A DNA stretch of 64,000 nt from Dickeya poaceiphila. Its GTDB lineage: Bacteria > Pseudomonadota > Gammaproteobacteria > Enterobacterales > Enterobacteriaceae. Numbering within the stretch: the stretch's first letter is position 1; every line of letters begins with the position of its first letter. Below, in pieces: positions 1-11,190 of this stretch. The notes below the pieces were generated by a model that was not told the origin of the DNA, did not search any database, and saw only the letters and a list, made by a program, of their open reading frames with translations. The stretch spans positions 3,038,001 through 3,102,000 of the forward strand of contig NZ_CP042220.2 of NCBI RefSeq assembly GCF_007858975.2, given 5' to 3'. Position numbers and translations under genes: made by a program.

Positions 1-86
1 CGGGTGCCCAGTTCACGAGTAGCGTTTTCCACCGCGTTGCGAACTTCCTGCATGTCGATTTCCGAAACAATATCGAAAGATGGCAT
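1..86 (-). CDS. yajQ: YajQ, nucleotide-binding protein (5' part only)
   Basis: The first 28 codons of YajQ are visible, beginning [15 protein letters not shown], which is the strongly conserved N-terminus of this small two-domain family. Members bind nucleotides or tRNA, and in some plant pathogens (Xanthomonas) a homologue binds cyclic-di-GMP. The rest lies beyond the left edge. An AGGAG ribosome site sits 9 bases before the ATG. The gene is divergent from panE, as in E. coli. Confidence 0.93.
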   Translation of the reverse strand, partial: MPSFDIVSEIDMQEVRNAVENATRELGT

Positions 87-253
87 AATTTTTTCTCCTG
101 ACAATAGCCGCCGAGCATGATAACCGTTCACGCCAAATAAGCAAAATTCACCCGGCTTACCGCCTTCCAGCAACAAGCGACGGGCAGACGACAGCGGAAT
201 ACTTTATGATACGCCGGATAAACACAAAATGGCCTCGACAAAGGAAATCGCGG

Positions 254-1174
254 ATGAAAATTACGGTTCTTGGCTGTGGCGCCATCGGCCAACTCTGGCT
301 CAATGCGTTACATCGGCAAGGGCACGATGTACAAGGCTGGCTACGTATCCCTCAGGTATCATGCCAGATTAACGTTACGATGCTCTCCGGTGAGCGTTGT
401 AACCTTAATCTGACAGCCAATAATACCGAACATCTGACACAAAGTGAGTTGTTGGTGGTTACCCTGAAGGCCTGGCAGGTATCTGATGCAATTTCCACTC
501 TGCTACCTCGGTTGCGCTCTGATTGCATCATTCTGCTGCTGCATAACGGGATGGGAACCTGGGAAGAATTACCGGCAATCAGCCAGCCGCTGTTATTGGG
601 CGTCACCACTCATGCTGCACGGCGCGACCCATCAACGGTGGTACATATCGCCGCGGGCATCACGCATATTGGTACGCTCAACCGGTCAACACACCGAGAA
701 GAAGAACAAAACCGGTTGGCTGAAACGCTGCATCAGGCTCTGCCCGATGTCGCCTGGCATAATCACATTAACGCCACCTGCTGGTTAAAACTGGCCGCCA
801 ATTGCGTTATCAATCCGCTGAGCGTGTTGCACCAATGCACCAACGGCGAATTACAGTCTTATCCGGAACAGATTGAAGTGCTTTGTCAGGAAGTCGCGCG
901 GGTCATGGACCGTGAAGGTTTTCATACCTCAACGGAAAACTTGCTGCTCTATGTGAATCAAATCATCCAGAACACCGCCGCCAACACGTCGTCAATGCGT
1001 CAGGATGTGCTGGCGCAGCGCCATACGGAAATCGACTACATCACCGGTTACCTGCTGCGCCGCGCTCGTGCCCACGGGCTATCCCTGCCGGAAAACAGCC
1101 GCCTGTTCGACTATATCAAACGAAAGGAGAATGAATATGACCGCCTCGGTTCTGGTCTGTCTGGCACCTGGTAG
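254..1174 (+). CDS. panE: 2-dehydropantoate 2-reductase (ketopantoate reductase)
   Basis: The product reduces ketopantoate to pantoate with NADPH in coenzyme A synthesis, in the cytoplasm. The 306-residue protein opens with a Rossmann dinucleotide motif, [13 protein letters not shown], and has the substrate-domain block [15 protein letters not shown] near residue 180 with the catalytic Lys, followed by a C-terminal all-helical domain. I start it at 254, not at the upstream in-frame ATG at 206, because AAGGAAA lies just before 254 and the homologue begins there. Its end overlaps the start of yajL by 38 bases, so the two are translated from one message. Confidence 0.93.
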   Translation: MKITVLGCGAIGQLWLNALHRQGHDVQGWLRIPQVSCQINVTMLSGERCNLNLTANNTEHLTQSELLVVTLKAWQVSDAISTLLPRLRSDCIILLLHNGMGTWEELPAISQPLLLGVTTHAARRDPSTVVHIAAGITHIGTLNRSTHREEEQNRLAETLHQALPDVAWHNHINATCWLKLAANCVINPLSVLHQCTNGELQSYPEQIEVLCQEVARVMDREGFHTSTENLLLYVNQIIQNTAANTSSMRQDVLAQRHTEIDYITGYLLRRARAHGLSLPENSRLFDYIKRKENEYDRLGSGLSGTW

Positions 1175-1733
1175 TGAAGAAATCGAAGCCGTGACCACCA
1201 TCGATTTGCTGGTCAGAGCGGGGATTCGAGTAACCACAGCCAGCGTAGCCGGTGACGGCAACACGGAGATCACCTGCTCACGCGGTGTGAAATTGATTGC
1301 CGATGCGCCGTTGGTCGCCGTCGCCGACCATGACTTTGATGCGGTAGTACTGCCCGGCGGCCTGCAAGGCGCAGCGTGTTTCCGAGACAGTCCGTTGCTG
1401 ATTGAACGCCTGCGCCAAACCCATCAGGAAGGCAAAATCGTCGCGGCTATCTGCGCCTCACCAGCCGTGGTGCTAGAGCATCATCAGCTGTTTCCTGTCG
1501 GTAACATGACCGGTTACCCGACGCTAAAAGAACAGATTTCACCGGAAAAATGGCTGGAAAAGCGTGTAGTATTCGACCCACGCGTCAATCTGCTGACCAG
1601 TCAAGGACCAGGGACCAGCATCGACTTCGCGCTGAAGCTAATCGATCTGCTGCTGGGCAAGAGCAAAGCAGCAGAAATAGCGGCCCAATTGATCCTACCA
1701 CCGGGGATCTACAACTATCAGGACCTTGCCTGA
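1137..1733 (+). CDS. yajL: YajL, DJ-1/PfpI family protein deglycase/chaperone
   Basis: This is a 198-residue DJ-1 superfamily protein. In E. coli YajL protects proteins under oxidative and carbonyl stress, with disputed deglycase and chaperone activities. The nucleophile-elbow motif [11 protein letters not shown] with the reactive Cys (about residue 106) and the early Glu (PGSEEIEAV) are present. An AGGAG motif lies 7 bases before the ATG at 1137; the ATG at 1131 overlaps that motif's spacing and is less likely. It is the last gene of the panE-yajL unit and is followed by a strong terminator. Confidence 0.92.
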   Translation: MTASVLVCLAPGSEEIEAVTTIDLLVRAGIRVTTASVAGDGNTEITCSRGVKLIADAPLVAVADHDFDAVVLPGGLQGAACFRDSPLLIERLRQTHQEGKIVAAICASPAVVLEHHQLFPVGNMTGYPTLKEQISPEKWLEKRVVFDPRVNLLTSQGPGTSIDFALKLIDLLLGKSKAAEIAAQLILPPGIYNYQDLA

Positions 1734-1745
1734 TTTAGCCACACA

Positions 1746-1778
1746 AAAACAAAAAGCGCCGGATGATGGCGCTTTTTG
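1746..1778. terminator. Bidirectional intrinsic terminator between yajL and thiI
   Basis: AAAAAGCGCC and GGCGCTTTTT form a 10-bp stem with a short loop, flanked by A and T runs on both sides, so it can end transcription from yajL (+) and from the convergent thiI (-). Confidence 0.85.
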
Positions 1779-1803
1779 CTGACAACTTATTCAGGAAACC
1801 ACC

Positions 1804-3252
1804 TCAAGGGCGATATACCTTAACATTATTGAACCCTTGCTCACGCAGGTACAGCGCCTGCAAGCGGCTCATCACCCCACGCTCGCAATATAGCAGGTAG
1901 GTTTTGCTCTGATCCAAATCGCCAAACTGTGTGCCCAGTTTGTAAAACGGCAGCGATTTCACTTCTACCTGCTCCAGCGCCAACGGGTGCTCATCCTGCT
2001 CATCCGGTGAACGAATATCCAGCAGAATATCGCTCGCGGCAAAGGCATCAACCGTTTCCACTTCGGTTACGCTCTGCTGGGTTTGCTCAGCAATCTCACG
2101 GATATCGATGTTGCGCGCTTGCGCCACGACGCTGTCGAGAATCGAGAAATCAAACAGGCTTTCTTCGTGCTCGATTTTGGCCTTCACCGCCTTCACTGTC
2201 GGACTTTTGGAGATCACGCCGCAATACTCAGGCATGGTCTTAGCAAAATCTTCCGTACCCAGTTCCCGCGCCAGACGAATAATGTGCTCTTTATCGTGAG
2301 AAATCAGCGGACGCAGGATCAGTGTGTCTGAGGCGTTATCAATCAGCCGCAGGTTGGTCAGCGTCTGACTGGACACCTGACCCAACGCCTCGCCGGTCAC
2401 CAGCGCTTCGACGCCATAACGCTCGGCAATCCGCGACGCGGCCCGCACCATCATGCGTTTGAGCACCACTCCCATCTGGCCGTCGTCTACCTTTTCCAGA
2501 ATTTCACCGACCACCGGTTCGAAATCAATAGCGACAAAACGCACCCGGTGTGAACTGCCAAAACGGTTCCACAGGTAATGCGCTACCTGACGTACACCGA
2601 TTTCGTGCGCGGCACCGCCAAGATTAAAGAAACAGTAGTGCACCCGGCAACCGCGACGCATCAGCATGTAGCTGGAAACGCCGGAGTCGAATCCGCCGGA
2701 AATCAGCGACAGCACATCCTCCTGGGTACCGATAGGGAAACCGCCAATACCTTCGTAGCGGCCCTTAATCAACAGCAGGCGATCCTGATCAATCTCCAGA
2801 TGCACCGTGACTTGCGGAGCCGTCAGGTTAACCCGTGCGCTTTCGATATGCTGATTCAGACCGCCGCCGACGTAGCGCTCCACATCCTGAGAGCTGAAAT
2901 CGTGCTTGCCGCGACGTTTTACCCGCACACAGAATGTCTTTCCTTCCAGTTGCTCGCGGTAGGTGTTCAGCGTTTGTTCAAAAATATGGTGGATATCGGT
3001 ATAGACACAATCTTCCACCTCAAGGATATGATGAATGCCCGGAATTCGCGTCAACGCATCGCGTATCACAGCGCGCTGACTTTCCTCTTTGGCGCGAACC
3101 TCGATATGATCCCAGTGACGGACAACCGCCAGCGTTTCATCATACTGTTTTAAAACGTTACGAATATTCCCGGTAAGAATCTTTATAAAGCGCAACCGCA
3201 CAGATTGGCTTTTGATGGTGATTTCCGGGAACAATTTAATGATAAACTTCAT
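1804..3252 (-). CDS. thiI: ThiI, tRNA 4-thiouridine synthetase / sulfur carrier for thiamine
   Basis: ThiI adenylates U8 of tRNA and transfers sulfur from IscS to form s4U; it also passes sulfur to ThiS for the thiazole of thiamine. The 482-residue protein has an N-terminal ferredoxin-like plus THUMP region (about 1-165), a PP-loop ATPase with SGGFDS at 185-190, Cys near 344 in MPEYCGVIS, and a C-terminal rhodanese domain with the persulfide Cys456 in LLYCERG. All key residues are intact. It is divergent from xseB, with about 270 bases holding both promoters. Confidence 0.96.
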   Translation of the reverse strand: MKFIIKLFPEITIKSQSVRLRFIKILTGNIRNVLKQYDETLAVVRHWDHIEVRAKEESQRAVIRDALTRIPGIHHILEVEDCVYTDIHHIFEQTLNTYREQLEGKTFCVRVKRRGKHDFSSQDVERYVGGGLNQHIESARVNLTAPQVTVHLEIDQDRLLLIKGRYEGIGGFPIGTQEDVLSLISGGFDSGVSSYMLMRRGCRVHYCFFNLGGAAHEIGVRQVAHYLWNRFGSSHRVRFVAIDFEPVVGEILEKVDDGQMGVVLKRMMVRAASRIAERYGVEALVTGEALGQVSSQTLTNLRLIDNASDTLILRPLISHDKEHIIRLARELGTEDFAKTMPEYCGVISKSPTVKAVKAKIEHEESLFDFSILDSVVAQARNIDIREIAEQTQQSVTEVETVDAFAASDILLDIRSPDEQDEHPLALEQVEVKSLPFYKLGTQFGDLDQSKTYLLYCERGVMSRLQALYLREQGFNNVKVYRP

Positions 3253-3519
3253 GGCGGCTATCGTTAGTTAATTCTGAAGGCGTGAAACACGGGTACGCGG
3301 ACAAAATACGAGTACCCTGAGTGCTAAAATTACGTTATTGGTAAAACTATTCCGACGCAGGTGGCCTTACCAATAGCATCCAGGGCGCGGAGTATACCAC
3401 CATATTGCGGTAAGCTGCGCGGATTAAGCGCATAATTGCGCACCATAAAGGGCGCTTGCCGTGACAATCCGGTAGCGTTGGCGCTGACAGACGCGTATAA
3501 ACAGAATCTGGAAACGAAT

Positions 3520-3768
3520 ATGCCGAAAAAAACTGAACAACCCACCAGCTTTGAAAACTCACTTGCTGAACTGGAACAGATTGTCTCGCGTCTGGAATCG
3601 GGTGAGCTTCCGCTGGAAGAGGCGTTGAACGCCTTTGAGCAGGGCGTCCAGCTTGCACGTCAGGGACAAGTAAAACTACAGCAGGCCGAACAGCGTGTTC
3701 AGATTCTGCTGAATGATGATCCTGATACTGCGTTGACACCTTTTACGCCGGATAATGAGCCGTTATGA
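3520..3768 (+). CDS. xseB: Exodeoxyribonuclease VII small subunit
   Basis: This is an 82-residue, mostly helical, acidic protein with the family core [20 protein letters not shown]. Several copies assemble with one XseA subunit into ExoVII, which degrades single-stranded DNA. The start at 3520 gives the family length; a longer in-frame reading from 3436 would add a non-conserved leader. Its stop overlaps the ispA start in an ATGA junction, so the two are translationally coupled, as in E. coli. Confidence 0.93.
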   Translation: MPKKTEQPTSFENSLAELEQIVSRLESGELPLEEALNAFEQGVQLARQGQVKLQQAEQRVQILLNDDPDTALTPFTPDNEPL

Positions 3769-4676
3769 CAGATTTTCTCAAGCAGCTTGCAGTTCACCAT
3801 CAGCGCATCGACGCCGCACTCAACCATTTTATTTCCACCTTGCCTTTTCAGAGTAGTCCACTGGTGGAAGCGATGGCGTATGGCGCACTGTTGGGAGGCA
3901 AACGACTGCGTCCTTTTCTGGTTTATGCTACTGGTCAGCTATTTGCCGTATCACAGGATAGCCTTGATGCACCAGCAGCAGCGGTTGAATGCATTCATGC
4001 CTACTCACTGATTCACGATGATTTACCGGCCATGGACGATGATGATCTACGGCGCGGCCAACCCACCTGCCATGTCAGATTTGGTGAAGATAAAGCGATT
4101 CTGGCTGGCGATGCCTTGCAAACGCTGGCGTTTTCCATTCTGGCGGATGCGCCAATGCCGCAAGTCAGTGAGCGTGATCGGTTAGCGATGATTTCCGAAC
4201 TGGCCAGTGCCAGCGGTGTGGCCGGCATGTGCGGCGGTCAGGCGCTGGATCTGGAAGCGGAAGGTCATCGGGTTGATATACAGGGGCTGGAACGCATTCA
4301 CCGCCACAAAACCGGCGCACTGATTCGTGCCTCAGTGCGGCTGGGCGCGTTGGCTGCGGGTGAACGTGGACGTTTTGCCCTGCCTTACCTTGATCGTTAT
4401 GCTAACGCGATTGGTCTGGCCTTTCAGGTGCAGGACGATATTCTCGATGTAATTGGCGACAGCGCTACCACAGGTAAACGCCAGGGTGCCGACCAACAGC
4501 TCGGCAAAAGTACCTACCCAGCTTTACTGGGGCTTGAGCAAGCCAAAGTAAAAGCCAGGGAGCTGTGCAAAGAATCCCTCTCAGCACTAAATGAACTGGA
4601 AGAAACGCTGGACAAGCCCGCAACGATAGCACCTCTGCGGGCGTTAGCGAATTATATCGTTGAACGCGATAAATAA
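3765..4676 (+). CDS. ispA: Farnesyl diphosphate synthase (geranyltranstransferase)
   Basis: IspA condenses isopentenyl diphosphate with dimethylallyl and geranyl diphosphate to make farnesyl diphosphate, the precursor of quinones and undecaprenyl carriers. The 303-residue protein has the first aspartate-rich motif [10 protein letters not shown] at 85-94, GGKRLRP near 44-50, and the second aspartate motif DDILD around residue 227. It sits between xseB and dxs, the usual enterobacterial operon. Confidence 0.95.
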   Translation: MTDFLKQLAVHHQRIDAALNHFISTLPFQSSPLVEAMAYGALLGGKRLRPFLVYATGQLFAVSQDSLDAPAAAVECIHAYSLIHDDLPAMDDDDLRRGQPTCHVRFGEDKAILAGDALQTLAFSILADAPMPQVSERDRLAMISELASASGVAGMCGGQALDLEAEGHRVDIQGLERIHRHKTGALIRASVRLGALAAGERGRFALPYLDRYANAIGLAFQVQDDILDVIGDSATTGKRQGADQQLGKSTYPALLGLEQAKVKARELCKESLSALNELEETLDKPATIAPLRALANYIVERDK

Positions 4677-4708
4677 TTTTAATACCAATACCGCTTGATG
4701 AGTATCTA

Positions 4709-6571
4709 ATGACCTTTGATATAGCGAAATACCCCACGCTGGCGCTGGCGGAAAACCCTGAGGAACTGCGCCTGCTACCAAGGGAAAGCCTGCCCAAATT
4801 GTGCGATGAACTGCGACAGTATCTGCTGGACAGCGTCAGCCGCTCAAGTGGGCATTTTGCCTCAGGTCTGGGTACGGTCGAGTTGACCGTGGCGCTGCAT
4901 TATGTTTACAACACCCCTTTCGACCACCTGGTGTGGGATGTGGGCCACCAGGCGTACCCTCACAAAATTCTGACTGGGCGACGAGATCGCATTGCCACCA
5001 TTCGTCAAAAAGGTGGCTTGCATCCGTTTCCCTGGCGTGGCGAAAGCGAATATGACGTACTGAGCGTCGGTCACTCTTCAACCTCCATCAGCGCCGGTAT
5101 TGGCATGGCGGTGGCAGCAGAGCGCGAAGGTCTGGGACGGAGAACCGCCTGCGTGATTGGCGATGGCGCGATTACTGCCGGTATGGCATTTGAAGCCATG
5201 AATCACGCTGGCGATATCAAACCGGATATGCTGGTGATTTTGAACGATAATGAGATGTCGATTTCCGAAAACGTCGGCGCACTGAACAATCACCTGGCAC
5301 AATTGCTCTCCGGCAAGCTCTATTCCACCCTGCGTGAAGGCGGCAAGAAAGTGCTATCCGGCCTGCCGCCTATCAAGGAACTGGTCAAGCGTACTGAAGA
5401 ACACCTGAAGGGCATGGTGGTGCCGGGTACGTTGTTTGAGGAATTGGGCTTTAATTATATCGGCCCGGTGGATGGGCATGACGTGCAGTCACTGGTGCAA
5501 ACGCTGAAAAACATGCGTAGCCTGAAAGGTCCGCAGTTACTGCATATCATGACCAAGAAAGGCAAAGGCTATGCCCCCGCAGAACAGGACCCGATCAGCT
5601 GGCACGCCGTACCAAAATTCGACCCGGCCAGCGGCACATTACCGAAAAACAAAGAATCGCTTCCGACCTATTCCGCTGTTTTCGGCGAATGGCTGAAAGA
5701 AACCGCAGCAACAGACCATCGGCTGATGGCTATCACCCCAGCCATGCGTGAAGGCTCCGGCATGGTATCGTTTTCGCGTACCTATCCGCAGCAATACTTT
5801 GATGTCGCAATTGCAGAGCAACATGCAGTAACCTTTGCCGCCGGCCTGGCGATTGGGGGTTATCGTCCGGTAGTGGCTATCTACTCCACCTTCCTGCAAC
5901 GTGCTTACGATCAGGTCATTCATGATGTCGCTATTCAGAACCTGCCGGTACTGTTTGCTATTGATCGCGGCGGCATCGTTGGCGCCGACGGCCAAACGCA
6001 TCAGGGCGCATTTGACCTGTCGTTCCTGCGCTGTATCCCCCACATGGTGATCATGACGCCCAGCGACGAAAACGAATGTCGGCTGATGCTGCATACCGGT
6101 TATCATTATCAGCAAGGGCCATGTGCGGTACGTTACCCGCGCGGCAACGCGTTGGGCGTGGAACTGACGCCGCTGGAAACCTTGCCTATCGGCAAAGGCG
6201 TACTAAAACGCCAAGGTGAGAAGATTGCCATTCTGAATTTCGGCACGCTGTTGCCGGAAGCACAGCAGGCAGCTGATGCACTCAACGCAACACTGGCAGA
6301 TATGCGATTTGTAAAACCGCTGGATGAGGCACTGATCGCCTCGCTCGCCGCCAGTCATGACGTACTGGTCACACTGGAAGAAAACGCGATTATGGGGGGC
6401 GCCGGCAGTGGAGTGAACGAATACCTGATGGCGAAACGCCTGCCGGTGCCGGTGCTCAATATCGGCCTGCCTGATGAATTTATTCCGCAAGGCCCACAGG
6501 CGGAAATCCGCGCAGACCTGGCACTGGACGCGGCAGGTATTGAATGTCGTATCCGCAGTTGGCTAGCCTGA
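4709..6571 (+). CDS. dxs: 1-deoxy-D-xylulose-5-phosphate synthase
   Basis: Dxs condenses pyruvate and glyceraldehyde 3-phosphate with thiamine diphosphate, the first committed step of the MEP isoprenoid pathway and the source of the thiamine and pyridoxal precursor. The 620-residue protein has the ThDP/Mg motif [18 protein letters not shown] with NDN about 30 residues on, the transketolase pyrimidine domain with the catalytic Glu in [17 protein letters not shown], and the C-terminal transketolase domain. It lies 32 bases after ispA, whose co-substrates its pathway makes, and ends at a terminator. Confidence 0.96.
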   Translation: MTFDIAKYPTLALAENPEELRLLPRESLPKLCDELRQYLLDSVSRSSGHFASGLGTVELTVALHYVYNTPFDHLVWDVGHQAYPHKILTGRRDRIATIRQKGGLHPFPWRGESEYDVLSVGHSSTSISAGIGMAVAAEREGLGRRTACVIGDGAITAGMAFEAMNHAGDIKPDMLVILNDNEMSISENVGALNNHLAQLLSGKLYSTLREGGKKVLSGLPPIKELVKRTEEHLKGMVVPGTLFEELGFNYIGPVDGHDVQSLVQTLKNMRSLKGPQLLHIMTKKGKGYAPAEQDPISWHAVPKFDPASGTLPKNKESLPTYSAVFGEWLKETAATDHRLMAITPAMREGSGMVSFSRTYPQQYFDVAIAEQHAVTFAAGLAIGGYRPVVAIYSTFLQRAYDQVIHDVAIQNLPVLFAIDRGGIVGADGQTHQGAFDLSFLRCIPHMVIMTPSDENECRLMLHTGYHYQQGPCAVRYPRGNALGVELTPLETLPIGKGVLKRQGEKIAILNFGTLLPEAQQAADALNATLADMRFVKPLDEALIASLAASHDVLVTLEENAIMGGAGSGVNEYLMAKRLPVPVLNIGLPDEFIPQGPQAEIRADLALDAAGIECRIRSWLA

Positions 6572-6593
6572 CTGGCATCAGTTACACGAATAG

Positions 6594-6622
6594 CAAAAAC
6601 CGGGATAATCCCGGTTTTTTTT
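6594..6622 (+). terminator. Intrinsic terminator after dxs
   Basis: AAAAACCGGGAT AATCCCGG followed by eight T residues is a classic rho-independent terminator for the xseB-ispA-dxs operon. It also faces the end of pgpA. Confidence 0.87.
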
Positions 6623-6665
6623 ACATTTTGACAGCGGCTGAATAATAGCCTCAGTTTTGCAACTG

Positions 6666-7193
6666 CTATATCACATAATGCCCGACAACATACAAAACCG
6701 CTGCTGAAATAACCCCGGCGACGATATCGTCAACCATAATGCCCATGCCGCCATGCACATTACGATCAAACCAGCGGATCGGCCAGGGTTTGACAATATC
6801 CAGAACCCGGAAAATGACAAACCCCGCAGCCACCCAACCCCAGTGGCTCGAAGGCACTGCCATCAGCGTGATCCACATCCCGACAAATTCGTCCCAGACG
6901 ATACTGCCGTGGTCATGTACCCCCATATCTTTGGCAGTACGGTGGCACAGGTAAACGCCAATGCAGATACTGAGCATCACCAGCAACGAATAAAGCTGTA
7001 ATGGTAACAGCCTCAACAGATACCATACCGGAATGGCCGCCAGCGAACCTGCGGTACCGGGCATCCACGGCGATAACCCGCTGCCGAAGCCGGTCGCCAG
7101 AAAATGCCATGGATTACTCATGCGCAGGCGATGTTTGGCAACCAGCGAACTTTTATTTTCATGAGCCAAATTTTCATGAGCCAAAATGGTCAT
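6666..7193 (-). CDS. pgpA: Phosphatidylglycerophosphatase A
   Basis: PgpA dephosphorylates phosphatidylglycerophosphate to phosphatidylglycerol in the inner membrane. The 175-residue protein has the family blocks [19 protein letters not shown] and [15 protein letters not shown] with several hydrophobic spans. The start overlaps the 3' end of thiL by 20 bases, the standard coupled arrangement. Odd feature: the N-terminus reads [10 protein letters not shown], because a 15-bp unit is tandemly duplicated in frame just after the start. Confidence 0.94.
   Translation of the reverse strand: MTILAHENLAHENKSSLVAKHRLRMSNPWHFLATGFGSGLSPWMPGTAGSLAAIPVWYLLRLLPLQLYSLLVMLSICIGVYLCHRTAKDMGVHDHGSIVWDEFVGMWITLMAVPSSHWGWVAAGFVIFRVLDIVKPWPIRWFDRNVHGGMGIMVDDIVAGVISAAVLYVVGHYVI
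7156..7185. repeat. Perfect 15-bp tandem duplication at the thiL/pgpA overlap
   Basis: The unit TTTTCATGAGCCAAA occurs twice back to back (7156-7170 and 7171-7185). It adds five in-frame residues to PgpA and provides two copies of the region containing the thiL stop codon, the inner one being used at 7174-7176. Confidence 0.95.
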
Positions 7194-8148
7194 ACCCTTT
7201 CAGATTAACAGTCACCGGCTGACCAGAGTGGAAGAACCCCAGCCCTTCCGATGCCGGGGCAATCTGGCCGATGCAGGTATAGCGAGCACCCAGGTGACCA
7301 ATCGCTACCTCCAGCGCTCCACGATTCAACTCCGGTACGGTAAAGCACAGTTCATAATCTTCACCGCCGCTGAGCGCCCACCTCATAGCCTGTTCCGGGT
7401 CGTCACACTGCAACAACGCGCTGGAATAGGGCAACGCATCCAGATTAACGCGTGCGCCGCAATCACTGGCCTTGAGAATGTGCCCCAAATCAGACACCAG
7501 CCCGTCAGACAGATCGATAGCCGCGCTGGCCAGATCACGCAACGCCTGCCCGTGCAGAATTCGGGGCTGAGGGCGCAAATGACGCTGCAACAACCATTGA
7601 CGGTCATCCGACTCAGACATCTGTAGCTTATCCTGCAAAACAGCCAAACCAGCAGCGCTATCGCCCAGTGTTCCAGTCACGTAAATCCAATCGCCAATAC
7701 GCGCGCCACTACGCTTGAGCGCCCGCCCCTCCGGCACCAACCCTTGAATGGTCAGCGTCATACTGAGCGGCCCACGCGTGGTATCACCGCCAATCAGTTG
7801 CATACCGTAGTAAGAAAGCTGTTCAAACAAGCTGTTGCTATAGGCGGCGAGCCAGTCGGCATCAATATTCGGCAACGTGAGCGCCAGCGAGACAAATGCA
7901 GGATCAGCCCCCATCGCCGCCAGGTCACTCAAATTGACCGCCAGAGATTTGTACGCCAGATCAGCCGGGTCAATATCAGGCAGAAAATGAATGCCGGATA
8001 CCAGCGTATCCGTGCTGACTGCCAGCAACTGTTTGTCCGGAATGTTCAGCAGGGCACAGTCATCGCCGATCCCCAGCTCAACACCCCGTCGTGAATAGCC
8101 CGTCCGATTGAAATAGCGGGCAATCACATCAAACTCACCTTGAGCCAT
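7174..8148 (-). CDS. thiL: Thiamine-monophosphate kinase
   Basis: ThiL phosphorylates thiamine monophosphate to the active diphosphate with ATP. The 324-residue AIR-synthase-fold protein has the N-terminal IGDDCALL metal/ATP block, [18 protein letters not shown] in the middle, and [12 protein letters not shown] near residue 260. It lies in the nrdR-ribD-ribH-nusB-thiL-pgpA cluster, about 60 bases after nusB. Confidence 0.95.
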   Translation of the reverse strand: MAQGEFDVIARYFNRTGYSRRGVELGIGDDCALLNIPDKQLLAVSTDTLVSGIHFLPDIDPADLAYKSLAVNLSDLAAMGADPAFVSLALTLPNIDADWLAAYSNSLFEQLSYYGMQLIGGDTTRGPLSMTLTIQGLVPEGRALKRSGARIGDWIYVTGTLGDSAAGLAVLQDKLQMSESDDRQWLLQRHLRPQPRILHGQALRDLASAAIDLSDGLVSDLGHILKASDCGARVNLDALPYSSALLQCDDPEQAMRWALSGGEDYELCFTVPELNRGALEVAIGHLGARYTCIGQIAPASEGLGFFHSGQPVTVNLKGYDHFGS

Positions 8149-8207
8149 AGTCTTTCCAGATTCTGGTAACCTAAAAAACCAAGGCCGGAAAACCGGCCCT
8201 GACTGAC

Positions 8208-8627
8208 TTATCTTTTACCTGGTCGCAGGTGAGGCCCAGCTTTATCCAGTACCCCGTTCACGAACTTGTGGCTGTCCTCGGCACCAAACACTTTAGCCAG
8301 TTCAATCGCTTCGTTGATGGCAACCTTGTATGGCACATCTTCGCGTTTACTGAGCTCATACACCGCCAGACGCAAAACCGCCCTTTCCACCTGGCCCAGT
8401 TCTTCCAACTGACGGGAAAGGTATGGCGCCATCTGGGCATCCAGCTTTTCCGCCAGAGTAGCAACACCCGCCAGCAACTCGCGGAAATAGGCAATGTCCA
8501 CGCCTTTGACATCCTGCTCGCTCAGGAACTGGAGTTCAACATCGGCAATATCGTTTTTGGACAACTGCCAGGAATAAAGCGCTTGAACCGCACATTCACG
8601 AGCGCGGCGACGAGCAGCAGGTTTCAC
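8208..8627 (-). CDS. nusB: NusB transcription antitermination factor
   Basis: NusB binds boxA RNA with NusE (S10) and supports rRNA antitermination. I start it at a GTG (8625-8627), giving 139 residues beginning (V)[19 protein letters not shown], the family length; AAGGGG lies 7 bases upstream. The in-frame ATG at 8678 would add 17 residues inside ribH and has no conserved counterpart. The C-terminal block [13 protein letters not shown] is typical. Confidence 0.95.
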   Translation of the reverse strand: MKPAARRRARECAVQALYSWQLSKNDIADVELQFLSEQDVKGVDIAYFRELLAGVATLAEKLDAQMAPYLSRQLEELGQVERAVLRLAVYELSKREDVPYKVAINEAIELAKVFGAEDSHKFVNGVLDKAGPHLRPGKR

Positions 8628-8649
8628 GGAATACCCCTTACCAAATAAA

Positions 8650-9123
8650 TCAGGCTGACTTGATTGAGTGTAATACATTGATCATTTCAAGCGCGGTCAA
8701 AGCAGCTTCAGCACCTTTATTCCCCGCTTTCGTGCCAGCGCGCTCGATGGCCTGCTCGATACTTTCCGTAGTCAGCACACCAAAGGCGACCGGAATGTCG
8801 CTGTTCATAGCGACCTGAGACAGACCGGAACTGCATTCGCCGGCAACAAATTCAAAATGCGCGGTACCACCGCGAATCACCGTACCCAGTGCCACCACAG
8901 CATCATATTTCTGGCTGTTAGCCAGCGCACGCACGGCCAGCGGCAGTTCATAGGCACCCGGCACCCAGACAACGGTGACGTTTTCTTCTTTCACCTGACC
9001 AATGCGCTTAAGAGCATCCAGCGCGCCTTCCAGCAAGCTGTCATTGATAAAGTGATTGAAGCGGGCAATAGCAATCGCCACACGAGCATTCGGAGCGGCA
9101 ACAACACCTTCGATAATGTTCAT
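8650..9123 (-). CDS. ribH: 6,7-dimethyl-8-ribityllumazine synthase
   Basis: The enzyme (ribE in E. coli nomenclature) condenses 5-amino-6-ribitylaminouracil with dihydroxybutanone phosphate, the penultimate step of riboflavin synthesis. The 157-residue protein has the substrate-binding blocks [23 protein letters not shown] and [14 protein letters not shown] and the late GVLTTE segment, which together form the 60-mer shell. It sits 23 bases before nusB and 121 bases after ribD. Confidence 0.95.
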   Translation of the reverse strand: MNIIEGVVAAPNARVAIAIARFNHFINDSLLEGALDALKRIGQVKEENVTVVWVPGAYELPLAVRALANSQKYDAVVALGTVIRGGTAHFEFVAGECSSGLSQVAMNSDIPVAFGVLTTESIEQAIERAGTKAGNKGAEAALTALEMINVLHSIKSA

Positions 9124-9244
9124 AGCTTTCCTTTGACTGTTTTACGACCCCGCAGGGGGGCGGATTCTATCATATTCTTCCGGGCGCGTATCCGCTTTTG
9201 ACCCTGTATCGGATATCCGTCATCCGACATACGGAGGCAATATA

Positions 9245-10357
9245 TTATTGCGGCTTCAGGGTCAGGCGGAGATCCGGCCCAACCTGACAAACATCCGTCA
9301 TAGCAAACGCGGGTGCCAGCGACAACTGTTCCAGCCCCGGCAAAACGCACAGCGGTCGGGCCGCCTCACCCAACAATTTAGGTGCAAGATAGACGATAAG
9401 CTCATCTACCACGCCCACCTGCAATAACGCGCCAGCCAGCCGGGGACCGGCTTCCACCCATACGGTATTGATTTGACGCTTGCCCAGAGACATCATCAGG
9501 GCAACCAGATCGATACCACCGCCATGCAGCGGCATACTGAGTTGCTCTACACCATCCGGCCATGGCTGCTCATCCTGACGTACACGCGCCAGCCAGGTCT
9601 GCCCAGGCTGACTCACCAGGCGATGCTGCGGCGTCACGCGCGACTGACTATCAACAATCACGCGTACCGGCTGGCGCACGGCGCTTTCAGGGTAGAGGTG
9701 CTGAGTATCCGCATCCAGTTCTGACCAGCGTACGGTCAACGACGGATCATCTGCCAGCACGGTAGCACTGCTGCTAAGAATAGCGGAACTCTGCGCGCGA
9801 AAACGCTGCACATCCTGACGAGACTGAGGTGAGGTAATCCACTGGCTTTCCCCGGACGCCATTGCCGTACGGCCATCCAGCGACGCACCAAGCTTGAGCT
9901 GCACATAAGGGAAACCGGTGCGCATCCGTTTCAGAAAGCCGCGGTTAATCTTTTCCGCCTGCTCCATCATCACGCCGTGGTGCACTGCAATGCCGGCCTG
10001 TTGCAGGCGGTGCAGACCGCGGCCAGCCACCTGAGGATTGGGGTCCTGCATCGCGGCGACGACTCGCGCCACGCCAGCGGCGACCAGCGCATCAGCACAA
10101 GGCGGGGTGCGACCGTGATGACTACAGGGTTCTAGCGTTACATACGCCGTAGCGCCACGCGCCTTGTCACCCGCCATACGCAGCGCATGTACTTCAGCAT
10201 GGGGTTCGCCCGCTTTCTGGTGATATCCTTCTCCCACTATCTCGCCATCTCTGACGATCACGCATCCGACATTTGGATTCGGCGCCGTAGTGAAGCGCCC
10301 GTGGCGAGCAAGCTCAAGCGCACGGGCCATGTAAAACTCATCAGGGTATGTAGCCAT
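9245..10357 (-). CDS. ribD: Bifunctional riboflavin deaminase/reductase
   Basis: RibD first deaminates the pyrimidine made by GTP cyclohydrolase II and then reduces its ribosyl side chain with NADPH. The 370-residue protein has an N-terminal cytidine-deaminase-fold domain with the zinc motifs HAEVHAL (about 50-56) and PCSHHGRTPPC (about 75-85), and a C-terminal DHFR-like reductase domain from about residue 147 (PYVQLKLGASLDGRTAMASG). No FMN riboswitch is visible upstream. Confidence 0.95.
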   Translation of the reverse strand: MATYPDEFYMARALELARHGRFTTAPNPNVGCVIVRDGEIVGEGYHQKAGEPHAEVHALRMAGDKARGATAYVTLEPCSHHGRTPPCADALVAAGVARVVAAMQDPNPQVAGRGLHRLQQAGIAVHHGVMMEQAEKINRGFLKRMRTGFPYVQLKLGASLDGRTAMASGESQWITSPQSRQDVQRFRAQSSAILSSSATVLADDPSLTVRWSELDADTQHLYPESAVRQPVRVIVDSQSRVTPQHRLVSQPGQTWLARVRQDEQPWPDGVEQLSMPLHGGGIDLVALMMSLGKRQINTVWVEAGPRLAGALLQVGVVDELIVYLAPKLLGEAARPLCVLPGLEQLSLAPAFAMTDVCQVGPDLRLTLKPQ

Positions 10358-10421
10358 GCTGCGCTTATCCTGGATTAAGAATCATATTAGGAAGAGGAAG
10401 ATACGCGAGACCAACGTATCG

Positions 10422-10871
10422 TTAATCCTGCAGACGAGCGATTTCTTCGCCAAATTCACGGATGTCCTCAAAACTGCGGTACACCGATGCAAACCGGATG
10501 TAGGCCACTTTATCGAGCTTCTTTAGCGCATCCATCACCAGATTGCCCACCATTTTGGCCGTTACTTCCCGCTCGCCAGTGGCACGTAGTTGAGACTTGA
10601 TATGTGTAATCGCGGTTTCCACGTTATCAGAGCTGACTGGGCGTTTTTCCAGCGCCTTCAGCATACCGCTACGCAGTTTGTCCTCGTTGAACGGCTCGCG
10701 CACATCATTACTCTTGATGACCCGCGGCATCACCAGCTCCGCCACCTCAAAGGTGGTAAAACGCTCGTTGCACACCAGACACTGCCGACGGCGACGAACC
10801 TGAGAACCTTCTCCCACCAGACGAGAATCAATTACTTTGGTATCCACTGCGGCACAAAAAGGACAATGCAT
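10422..10871 (-). CDS. nrdR: NrdR, ribonucleotide reductase repressor
   Basis: NrdR is a zinc-ribbon/ATP-cone repressor that senses ATP/dATP and controls the nrd operons. The 149-residue protein has a C-x2-C pair at 3-6 (HCPFC), a second pair in QCLVCNERF, and an ATP-cone beginning around residue 48 ([17 protein letters not shown]). It is the first gene of the cluster that continues through ribD to pgpA. Confidence 0.96.
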   Translation of the reverse strand: MHCPFCAAVDTKVIDSRLVGEGSQVRRRRQCLVCNERFTTFEVAELVMPRVIKSNDVREPFNEDKLRSGMLKALEKRPVSSDNVETAITHIKSQLRATGEREVTAKMVGNLVMDALKKLDKVAYIRFASVYRSFEDIREFGEEIARLQD

Positions 10872-11190
10872 AACGTTTCCAGACCATAACCGTATAATCT
10901 TAACCTAGTTTACCCCGAATTTTGCCGATAACCCAAATACCGGCACGACGTTGTTTTTCATCGCTGGCTACCTCCTGCAACTACACGCGATGCCGATGAG
11001 CGACCTCGCGTGGTTGCCAGCAATCCGCAGCGATTGATTATCGCGCCCCCGTATTTATCACTCTTGATTCAGCCTGTTCTGCTTACCTCCTTGCTAAAAG
11101 GTCATTCACTATAAGGGACAATAACTCACGTCTATATTGACCCAAATTGAATAATTAATTGACCCGTATGGGCTCAGGGAGAAACAAGGC
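10872..11190. promoter_or_regulatory. Divergent intergenic region between nrdR and yajI
   Basis: There is no coding sequence here. The region must contain the promoters for nrdR (leftward) and yajI (rightward); AT-rich stretches around 10896-10905 and 11130-11160 could be their -10 areas, but I cannot place hexamers firmly. Confidence 0.5.

Noticed and set aside
9124..9244. Possible FMN riboswitch before ribH or ribD
   Set aside because: The 120-base gap is too short and lacks the conserved RFN helices; in enterobacteria the switch normally precedes ribB.
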